Shown one piece after another: positions 1-4,991 of a stretch of 5,823 bases of DNA. Made by a program: the position numbers and the translations under genes. The notes under the pieces were generated by a model, which made no database searches, was not told the origin of the DNA, and worked only from the letters and a program-made list of their open reading frames with translations. The DNA comes from Leptolyngbyaceae cyanobacterium CSSed165cm_216 (GTDB lineage Bacteria > Cyanobacteriota > Cyanobacteriia > Phormidesmidales > Phormidesmidaceae): positions 1-5,823 of the forward strand of contig SLIY01000127.1 of the NCBI GenBank assembly GCA_007135385.1, in the 5' to 3' direction. Position 1 is the first letter of the stretch. The number at the start of each line of letters is the position of its first letter.

Positions 1-47
1 CTACGCTGTAATACTAGGGCTCGCCGGGGGGAGGAGGAATTAGTCAT
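1..47 (-). CDS. Possible 5' end of a divergent gene (partial, unidentified)
   Basis: Read on the minus strand from an ATG at 47-45, the sequence stays open to the left edge and gives MTNSSSPRRALVLQR. A polar start followed by a short hydrophobic run resembles a normal cytoplasmic N-terminus. Only 15 codons are visible, no clear Shine-Dalgarno precedes the ATG, and I cannot name the protein. Competing readings exist on the + strand. One frame is open from base 1 to a TAA at 238-240, and another ends at a TAG at 41-43 after YAVILGLAGGRRN, so this edge could instead be the tail of a gene running the other way. If the minus reading is right, the 600 bases that follow are a divergent promoter region shared with grpE. 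Confidence 0.2.
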   Translation of the reverse strand, partial: MTNSSSPRRALVLQR

Positions 48-209
48 AGTACTGACGCTAAGAATTGATAACAGAACAGGCCCAAAATCAAAAGCTGGCT
101 TTTATGCAATATGCCCTAACCTAATGGGTCGCAATCGCCGGTCACCTGATCCTCAGATAAATTTCTACAGCTCTCTGTTCCTGCCATTGGATGCTCAGAA
201 TCGAACTCT

Positions 210-230
210 CGAACCATTGTGCGAACCATT
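210..230. repeat. Short tandem direct repeat, CGAACCATT x2
   Basis: CGAACCATT occurs at 210-218 and again at 222-230, separated by three bases (GTG). The core CGAAC also occurs at 202-206, so three copies of the core lie within 25 bases. Paired direct repeats this close, in non-coding DNA, can be binding sites for a dimeric regulator, but nothing here identifies one and chance duplication is possible. Confidence 0.4.
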
Positions 231-551
231 ATGTCGCTAACCGCAACCCTGATACTCTGCACCAGCATACGCTTTTAGTACCCTACTGAGCCCTACCTAG
301 AGACCGCTGCGGGACCACGACCCTGAGGCTCAAATCCTAAGGGTGGCTTGCACTGCACGTAATGGGTACTGCCTGTGGGCCTGAATGTTCACCCTGTCTA
401 GTTTCGATGATACCCCTATCTCACCTAAATCTATCTGCATCATGAGGCTAACAAAGTAGTGAAACCGACGACCTGACACCATACCTGGCCGTGAATCCGG
501 AGAATGGGGGCAGGCGGATGGGGGAATAGGCGATAGAATTGGGGCGGTGTA

Positions 552-590
552 GGTAGGGCAAACCGAAGACAAGATCCCTACCGCTTAGGG
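552..590. repeat. Overlapping inverted repeats upstream of grpE
   Basis: GGTAGGG (552-558) is the exact reverse complement of CCCTACC (576-582), a 7-bp stem with a 17-base loop. The first five bases of the right arm, CCCTA (576-580), also pair with TAGGG (586-590) across a 5-base loop. The two hairpins share one arm and cannot form together. They lie 60-100 bases before the grpE start, where a leader RNA or an operator could be, but neither has a terminator-like T-run. Their role is unknown. Confidence 0.35.
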
Positions 591-650
591 TAAAGTTGGG
601 CCATTGTTCCAATTGATTTGTTGAGTTTATGGAGTTGGTTACAGATCAGC

Positions 651-1373
651 ATGGTTGACGAAATGCATCAAACTGAAGACTATCAGGCACCTTCTCCACA
701 AGATGATCAAGAGTTACGGGTAGAAGACGCGAATGTAGATATTGACTTTGATGGGGTGATCAATGATGTCGCTGCTGGTGCGACTGATCAGACTGGAGAA
801 GAGAGTGCGGCTCCTGCCACACCAGCTGAGCCGGATGGCGAAAGTAGTGCGGCGATCGCCGACTTAGAGCGGCAGATAGCCGGACTTAAGGCCCAACTTG
901 AGGAACGGGCCAGCCAGTCCATGCGGATTGCGGCTGATTTTGAGAACTATCGCAAGCGCACCAGTAAAGAGAAGGAAGAGTTAGAAGGTCAGATTAAGGG
1001 GAACACGATTACTGAGCTCTTACCCGTTGTCGATAATTTCGAGCGGGCTCGCTCGCAGATTAAGCCCCAGACTGAAGCTGAGATGACTATTCACAAAAGT
1101 TATCAAAGCGTTTACAAGCAGCTGGTAGAGACCCTGAAGCGGTTGGGCGTATCGGCGATGCGAGCCGAAGGTCAAGAGTTTGACCCTGTTCTCCATGAGG
1201 CGGTAATGCGCGAACCGACCGCTGCCCACCCCGACGGCACCGTGATTGAGGAATTTGTGCGGGGGTATCAGCTTGGGGAGCGGGTATTGCGCCACGCCAT
1301 GGTTAAGGTAGCTGCTCCTCCAGAAGACGGAGCTGAGGTAGCTAGCGCTGACCAAACGCCGGCTTCCGAGTAG
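651..1373 (+). CDS. grpE: Nucleotide exchange factor GrpE
   Basis: GrpE is a cytoplasmic dimer that releases ADP from DnaK and so resets the Hsp70 cycle. The 240-residue product has the family layout. An acidic, Ala/Pro-rich disordered head covers about residues 1-65. A long coiled-coil helix follows from about 68 to 117 (DLERQIAGLKAQLEERA, then the conserved ADFENYRKR at 95-103). The helical dimerisation part comes next (TELLPVVDNFERA), then the C-terminal beta domain with the GrpE signature FDPVLHEAV at 177-185 and GYQLGERVLRHAMVKV at 205-220. The ATG at 651 is preferred because it gives MVDEMHQTED, a typical acidic cyanobacterial GrpE start. The frame also has a TTG at 618, but that would add a hydrophobic Trp-rich stretch that does not fit the family. 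Ribosome binding is weak: GGAG sits at 631-634, rather far away. A second in-frame ATG at 663 is possible. It is the first gene of the chaperone operon; dnaK follows after 184 bases. Confidence 0.95.
   Translation: MVDEMHQTEDYQAPSPQDDQELRVEDANVDIDFDGVINDVAAGATDQTGEESAAPATPAEPDGESSAAIADLERQIAGLKAQLEERASQSMRIAADFENYRKRTSKEKEELEGQIKGNTITELLPVVDNFERARSQIKPQTEAEMTIHKSYQSVYKQLVETLKRLGVSAMRAEGQEFDPVLHEAVMREPTAAHPDGTVIEEFVRGYQLGERVLRHAMVKVAAPPEDGAEVASADQTPASE
852..859. repeat. HIP1 octamer GCGATCGC (inside grpE)
   Basis: A perfect GCGATCGC palindrome, flanked here as GGCGATCGCC, the extended 10-base form often seen. HIP1 is a highly over-represented word in many cyanobacterial genomes. It encodes Ala-Ile-Ala-type residues just before the GrpE coiled coil and has no separate gene function visible here. 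Confidence 0.9.
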
Positions 1374-1386
1374 GGGGAAGGGCTAT

Positions 1387-1421
1387 ATGGCTACATAGAG
1401 CGGGTGTCAAAGTGTAGCCAT
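1387..1421 (+). promoter_or_regulatory. Stem-loop in the grpE-dnaK gap
   Basis: ATGGCTACA (1387-1395) is perfectly complementary to TGTAGCCAT (1413-1421), with G-U pairs possible at both ends of the stem and a loop of about 17 bases. It begins 14 bases after the grpE stop codon. No T-run follows, so it does not look like a standard intrinsic terminator. A partial terminator, an RNase processing or 3'-stabilising structure, or a DNA operator for the dnaK promoter would all fit. The inverted repeat is seen directly; the function is inferred. Confidence 0.5.
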
Positions 1422-1452
1422 GGGTTAAGTTCGACCTGGTGCGTAACTTTAC

Positions 1453-1543
1453 TGGGGTAAGCGGGCATCCTAACCCCATTGGCACTGCTAAAGCAGCACT
1501 ATCAGCCAGTGGCTTTGGACATCTACTACATAACTTTTTAGTT
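1453..1543 (+). promoter_or_regulatory. dnaK leader with a series of small hairpins
   Basis: Between the post-grpE stem-loop and dnaK lie four short inverted repeats in a row. TGGGGT/ACCCCA is at 1453-1458 and 1473-1478. CTGCT/AGCAG is at 1485-1489 and 1492-1496. AGCC/GGCT is at 1504-1507 and 1511-1514. AACT/AGTT is at 1532-1535 and 1540-1543, around a loop of four T. Each alone is weak. Together they suggest a structured leader on a dnaK transcript that starts within the gap. No convincing sigma-70 promoter or CIRCE element is visible, and the Shine-Dalgarno is poor, with only a GAG near 1544. Confidence 0.25.
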
Positions 1544-1557
1544 GAGCACCGTGGACT

Positions 1558-3495
1558 ATGGGTAAAGTAATCGGCATCGACTTAGGAACCACCAATAGCT
1601 GTGTGGCCGTGCTCGAGGGCGGACAGCCCGTTGTCATTAGCAGCACCGAGGGCGGTCGCACCGTGCCCAGTATTGTTGGCTTCGGTAAGAATGGCGATCG
1701 CCTGGTTGGCCAACTCGCGAAACGGCAAGCTGTGACCAATGCTGAGAATACGGTGTATAGCATCAAGCGGTTCATTGGTCGTCGCTGGGATGACACCGAG
1801 ATCGAACGTAGCCGAGTTCCCTATTTGTGCACTAGTGGTCGGGACAACACCGTAGATGTCCAGATCCGCGACAAGGTTTACACCCCCCAGGAAATTTCCG
1901 CCATGATCCTGCAAAAACTGAAGCAGGATGCGGAAGCTTATCTGGGCACTGACGTCACCCAAGCGGTAATCACCGTGCCAGCTTACTTTACGGATGCCCA
2001 ACGGCAGGCTACGAAAGATGCAGGTACCATTGCTGGGTTAGATGTGCTGCGGATCATCAACGAACCCACGGCAGCAGCTCTCTCCTATGGTCTAGACAAA
2101 CAGGACCAAGACCAAATGGTGTTGGTGTTTGACCTGGGGGGTGGCACCTTTGACGTGTCTATTCTGCAGCTGGGGGATGGCGTTTTTGAGGTAAAAGCCA
2201 CCGCTGGCAACAACCACTTGGGAGGAGACGATTTTGACAACGTCATCGTGGAGTGGATGACAGCTGAATTTCGGAACCAAGAGGGTATTGATCTTTCCGC
2301 CGATCGCATAGCCCTGCAACGGGTCCGCGAGGCCGCTGAAAAGGCCAAAATCGAGCTGTCCAATATGGCGTCAACCCCCATTAACTTGCCCTTTATCACA
2401 GCCGATGAGTCGGGGCCCAAACACTTAGAGATGACCCTGTCCCGCTCCCAGTTTGAGCAACTGGCCGTTGACCTAGTCAAAGCCACCCTGGAACCGGTCA
2501 AACAAGCCTTGAAAGATGCCAGTGTGGGGCCTAATCAAATTGATCGAATTCTCCTAGTCGGTGGTTCCACCCGGATTCCAGCCGTGCAACAGGCGATTAG
2601 CACTTACTTTAATGGCAAGGCTCCCGATCGCTCTGTGAATCCAGACGAAGCGGTCGCCTTGGGGGCCTCCATTCAGGCTGGGGTTTTAGGGGGCGAAGTC
2701 AAGGATTTGCTGTTGCTAGACGTGACGCCCTTGTCCCTGGGGATTGAGACCCTAGGGGAGGTCTTTACCAAGGTGATTGAGCGCAATACGACGATTCCCA
2801 CCAGTAAATCCCAGGTCTTTTCCACCGCCACCGATGGTCAAACCTCCGTGGAGATCCATGTGCTCCAAGGAGAGCGGGCCATGGCGAAGGATAATAAGAG
2901 CCTTGGTAAGTTTGAGTTGACGGGGATTCCCCCCGCCCCCCGAGGTATTCCCCAAATTGAGGTGTCGTTCGAGATCGATGCTGACGGCATTCTGAAGGTT
3001 TCAGCGTTGGACAAAGGTACTGGGCGGGCTCAGAGTATTTGTATTACTAGCACAGGTGGGCTCAGCACCAGTGAAGTAGAACGAATGCGCCAGGAAGCTG
3101 AGATCTTTGCCGATGAAGATAACCGTCGCCGAGCTCTGGCTGAACTAGTGAATCGAGCGGATAACCTGTTCTACAGCTACGAAGCCACCCTGAGGGATCA
3201 TGGGGCATCCTTGGACGAAGCGGCTAAGGCCAGCTTGGAAGAGAAAGCCAGCCAATTGCGGGTGGCAACCCATGATCCCGATATCCAGCCTCAAGCCTTC
3301 CAGGGCTACATTGATGCGTTGCAATCAGCATTATTTACTGTTGGCTCTGACCTGTATCGGGACACAGAAGCGGAAAAAGACCTGGATATGCAAATCCCAG
3401 CTTCAGCCTATGAAGACGATACCACCGCTGGCTATGAGGAGGATGACTTAGGGCTTGATGCCACTGTTACAGCGGACTATGAGGCAATCGATTAA
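1558..3495 (+). CDS. dnaK: Hsp70 chaperone DnaK (cyanobacterial DnaK2 type)
   Basis: An ATP-driven chaperone that binds exposed hydrophobic segments of client proteins in the cytosol, with DnaJ delivering clients and GrpE exchanging nucleotide. At 645 residues it is full length. The N-terminal ATPase domain (about 1-380) carries phosphate loop 1 IDLGTTNS at 7-14 followed by Cys15, phosphate loop 2 DLGGGTFD at 192-199 and the adenosine motif LLVGGSTRIP from 332. The interdomain linker VKDLLLLD is at 381-388. The beta-sandwich client pocket follows (DVTPLSLGIETLGEV onward), then a helical lid that starts near the GGLS of about 500. The tail is acidic and ends DYEAID, without the eukaryotic EEVD. 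Sequence details such as GRDNTVDVQIR, LGGDDFDN and NLFYSYEATLRD match what I recall of DnaK2, the main stress-inducible and essential paralogue in cyanobacteria, rather than DnaK1 or DnaK3. The assignment to paralogue 2 is by recall and less certain than DnaK itself. One oddity is Cys495, described under findings. Confidence 0.98.
   Translation: MGKVIGIDLGTTNSCVAVLEGGQPVVISSTEGGRTVPSIVGFGKNGDRLVGQLAKRQAVTNAENTVYSIKRFIGRRWDDTEIERSRVPYLCTSGRDNTVDVQIRDKVYTPQEISAMILQKLKQDAEAYLGTDVTQAVITVPAYFTDAQRQATKDAGTIAGLDVLRIINEPTAAALSYGLDKQDQDQMVLVFDLGGGTFDVSILQLGDGVFEVKATAGNNHLGGDDFDNVIVEWMTAEFRNQEGIDLSADRIALQRVREAAEKAKIELSNMASTPINLPFITADESGPKHLEMTLSRSQFEQLAVDLVKATLEPVKQALKDASVGPNQIDRILLVGGSTRIPAVQQAISTYFNGKAPDRSVNPDEAVALGASIQAGVLGGEVKDLLLLDVTPLSLGIETLGEVFTKVIERNTTIPTSKSQVFSTATDGQTSVEIHVLQGERAMAKDNKSLGKFELTGIPPAPRGIPQIEVSFEIDADGILKVSALDKGTGRAQSICITSTGGLSTSEVERMRQEAEIFADEDNRRRALAELVNRADNLFYSYEATLRDHGASLDEAAKASLEEKASQLRVATHDPDIQPQAFQGYIDALQSALFTVGSDLYRDTEAEKDLDMQIPASAYEDDTTAGYEEDDLGLDATVTADYEAID
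1694..1701. repeat. HIP1 octamer GCGATCGC (inside dnaK)
   Basis: A perfect GCGATCGC palindrome with the extended flanks GGCGATCGCC, read through as Gly-Asp-Arg-Leu in the DnaK ATPase domain. It supports a cyanobacterial host. Confidence 0.9.
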
Positions 3496-3528
3496 TTTTG
3501 TAAGGCTGGATGTTTGCGATGGACGGGT

Positions 3529-3551
3529 ATCCCACCTGGTCAGGGGGGGAT
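3529..3551 (+). promoter_or_regulatory. G-rich hairpin in the dnaK-dnaJ gap
   Basis: ATCCC (3529-3533) pairs with GGGAT (3547-3551). Inside this, CCT (3535-3537) pairs with AGG (3542-3544) around a four-base loop, giving an 8-bp hairpin with small internal bulges. It starts 34 bases after the dnaK stop. The following bases are T/A-rich (TGTTGTATTTAATATAG) but do not form a true T-run, so it is at most a leaky terminator or attenuator. TATAGT at 3563-3568 resembles a -10 box, but no -35 box sits at the right distance. The hairpin may set dnaJ below dnaK in expression; this is inference. Confidence 0.35.
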
Positions 3552-3609
3552 GTTGTATTTAATATAGTTGAGTGTTTGACTGTTGCTGGAGTTGTCTAGG
3601 TAGCCCCCT

Positions 3610-4734
3610 ATGGCCCGTGATTACTATGACATTCTTGGTATTTCGCGCAATGCTGACCAGGATGAGATTAAGCGTGCATACCGCCGCCTAGCCCGTAAAT
3701 ACCATCCTGATGTCAACAAGGAACCAGGTGCCGAGGATACTTTTAAAGAAATTAACCGGGCCTATGAGGTTCTTTCGGAAGCGGAAATTCGAGCCCGTTA
3801 TGATCGCTTCGGAGAAGCGGGAGTCGGTGGTGCAGCTGCGGCTGGCTATCAAGACTTTGGGGATATGGGAGGTTTTGCTGATATCTTCGAAAGCTTCTTC
3901 AGTGGGTTTTCTGGCGGTATGGGTCAGGGGGGACGGCGACGGGGGCCTACCCGTGGTGATGACCTCCGGCTTGATCTAAAGCTGGACTTTAAAGAGGCGA
4001 TTTTTGGTGGTGAAAAGGAAATCAAAATTAGCCACTTAGAAACCTGTGGTGCTTGTAGTGGCAGTGGAGCTAAGCCTGGCACCCGCCCCACCACCTGTGG
4101 CACCTGTGGGGGGACGGGGCAGGTACGGCGAGCCACGCGCACGCCATTTGGCAGTTTCACCCAGGTATCAGCTTGTCCCACCTGCGGCGGCACGGGCGAG
4201 GTAATTGAGGACCGCTGCGATGTCTGTGGCGGCAGTGGCCAAACTCAGGAAACCAAGAAGCTCAAGATTACAGTTCCGGCTGGGGTTGACAATGGCACTC
4301 GGCTCCGGGTGTCTGGGGAAGGGGATGCGGGTCTACGGGGTGGGCCGGCGGGCGATCTATACGTGTATTTGTTTGTCAGCGAGGATGCCACCTTTAAGCG
4401 GGATGGCATCAATATTCTGTCGGAACTCAGGATTAGCTATTTACAAGCGATTTTGGGTTGTAAGCTGGAGATTGATACAGTCGATGGCCCAGTCGAGCTA
4501 GAGGTACCTGTTGGTACCCAGCCTGGCACTGTGTTGACCTTAGACAATCGCGGCGTACCTAAGTTAGGTAACCCGGTCAGTCGGGGGGATCATTTAATTA
4601 CGGTGCGGGTAGAGATCCCCACGCGGATGAAGCCAGAGGAACGAGAACTGGTGGAAAAGCTAGCGGAAATTCGAGGGGAGCAAATGAACCGAGGGGGCAT
4701 TGAAGGATTTTTAGGGGGGCTATTTCGCGGATGA
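3610..4734 (+). CDS. dnaJ: Co-chaperone DnaJ (type A Hsp40)
   Basis: DnaJ binds unfolded proteins, hands them to DnaK and triggers DnaK ATP hydrolysis. All parts of a type A Hsp40 are present in the 374 residues. The J domain (1 to about 68) has the essential HPD at 32-34. A Gly/Phe-rich stretch runs from about 71 to 112 and contains a DIF motif at 91-93. The zinc-binding domain has four intact CxxCxGxG repeats starting at Cys146, Cys163, Cys189 and Cys203, enough for two zinc ions. Two beta-barrel C-terminal domains and a dimerisation tail follow, ending in Gly/Phe-rich GGIEGFLGGLFRG. The ATG is well fixed by the family start MARDYYDILG; the Shine-Dalgarno is weak (AGG at 3598-3600). The gene follows dnaK after 114 bases, and its stop TGA overlaps the start of the next gene. 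Nothing is missing or broken. Confidence 0.98.
   Translation: MARDYYDILGISRNADQDEIKRAYRRLARKYHPDVNKEPGAEDTFKEINRAYEVLSEAEIRARYDRFGEAGVGGAAAAGYQDFGDMGGFADIFESFFSGFSGGMGQGGRRRGPTRGDDLRLDLKLDFKEAIFGGEKEIKISHLETCGACSGSGAKPGTRPTTCGTCGGTGQVRRATRTPFGSFTQVSACPTCGGTGEVIEDRCDVCGGSGQTQETKKLKITVPAGVDNGTRLRVSGEGDAGLRGGPAGDLYVYLFVSEDATFKRDGINILSELRISYLQAILGCKLEIDTVDGPVELEVPVGTQPGTVLTLDNRGVPKLGNPVSRGDHLITVRVEIPTRMKPEERELVEKLAEIRGEQMNRGGIEGFLGGLFRG
4713..4719 (+). promoter_or_regulatory. Purine-rich ribosome binding site for the TusA-family gene
   Basis: AGGGGGG lies within the last codons of dnaJ, 11 bases before the ATG at 4731. With the ATGA overlap it suggests that ribosomes finishing dnaJ start the next gene directly (translational coupling). 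It is G-rich rather than a textbook AGGAGG, so its strength is uncertain. Confidence 0.35.
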
Positions 4735-4988
4735 ACCCTGTAGACTCGGCCGCTACCCTGCAACCAGATGCATCGTTGGATTTGCGGGGTACCCCCTGCC
4801 CGATTAATTTTGTGCGCACCAAGCTACAGTTAGAAAAAATGCCGGTGGGGGCTGTGTTAGAGGTGTGGCTGGACGGGGGCGAGCCGGTGGAGCAAGTACC
4901 GGATAGCTTGCGGATGGAAGGCCATGTGATTGAAAGCTTGCAGGATTGTGCAGGCTATTTTGCGCTGCAAGTGCGGCGGGCTAACTAG
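4731..4988 (+). CDS. TusA/SirA-family sulfurtransferase-like protein
   Basis: An 85-residue protein of the TusA/SirA/YedF fold, whose members carry sulfur as a persulfide on one conserved cysteine for tRNA thiolation, cofactor or other sulfur-relay work. The family hallmark is visible in LDLRGTPCPINFVRTKLQLE: a beta strand, the Cys-Pro turn with the likely sulfur-carrying Cys23, and the first helix. The rest (AVLEVWLDGGEPVEQVPDSL, then ALQVRR) matches the second strand, second helix and last strand. The usual CPxP motif is changed to CPIN, so the second proline is lost. Cys72 is a second cysteine, outside the known active site. The ATG overlaps the dnaJ stop as ATGA, and rsgA begins three bases after the TAG stop, in frame, so expression is probably coupled to both neighbours. 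Membership of the family is clear. That it does the job of E. coli TusA is not shown, so I give no symbol. Its place behind dnaJ could reflect a chaperone link or only shared expression. Confidence 0.88.
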   Translation: MNPVDSAATLQPDASLDLRGTPCPINFVRTKLQLEKMPVGAVLEVWLDGGEPVEQVPDSLRMEGHVIESLQDCAGYFALQVRRAN

Positions 4989-4991
4989 TCT

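Larger units (their letters stand above)
48..650. other. Long non-coding region upstream of grpE
   Basis: About 600 bases separate the left-edge sequence from the grpE start. I find no complete open frame with protein-like composition, no tRNA fold and no CIRCE operator. One minus-strand frame (572-330) is open for 80 codons, but its translation is a Pro/Ser-rich, family-less sequence and is probably chance. The region holds a 9-base direct repeat at 210-230, recurring CCCTACC words and two overlapping inverted repeats at 552-590. The grpE promoter should lie near the right end, but no pair of -35 and -10 boxes with good spacing stands out. Confidence 0.6.

Noticed and set aside
90..103. AAAAGC-TG-GCTTTT palindrome as an intrinsic terminator
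   Set aside because: The stem is mostly A-T with at most a 4-base loop of usable geometry and no T-run beyond it. It is too weak to call.
185..235. Possible minus-strand tRNA, suggested by TTCGATT and TTCGAG on the reverse strand
   Set aside because: The five bases on each side of the would-be T-loop do not pair, and no acceptor or anticodon stem can be built around it.
1..240. Plus-strand frame open from the left edge to TAA at 238-240
   Set aside because: Seventy-nine open codons across an edge are not rare when six frames are considered, and the translation shows no motif or family-like pattern. It is kept only as a rival to the minus-strand reading.
330..572. 80-codon minus-strand open frame upstream of grpE
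   Set aside because: The translation is Pro/Ser-rich at the start with no family resemblance, no ribosome binding site and no partner gene. It is within the length expected by chance in 600 bases of non-coding DNA.
618..650. TTG start 33 bases upstream of the chosen grpE ATG
   Set aside because: It would prepend LSLWSWLQIS, a hydrophobic Trp-rich stretch unlike the acidic GrpE head, and would need a rarer start codon.
1374..1557. CIRCE operator for HrcA control of dnaK
   Set aside because: Neither TTAGCACTC nor GAGTGCTAA occurs with its partner here or upstream of grpE or dnaJ. The nearby GGCACTGCT/AGCAGCACT resemblance has the wrong spacing and sequence.
1488..2501. Several long minus-strand open frames inside dnaK, and similar ones inside grpE and dnaJ
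   Set aside because: They lie wholly inside well-supported conserved genes and their translations match no family. They are codon-bias shadows.
4205..4501. 98-codon plus-strand frame overlapping dnaJ in another phase
   Set aside because: It is fully contained in the conserved zinc and C-terminal domains of dnaJ, and its translation has no recognisable features.
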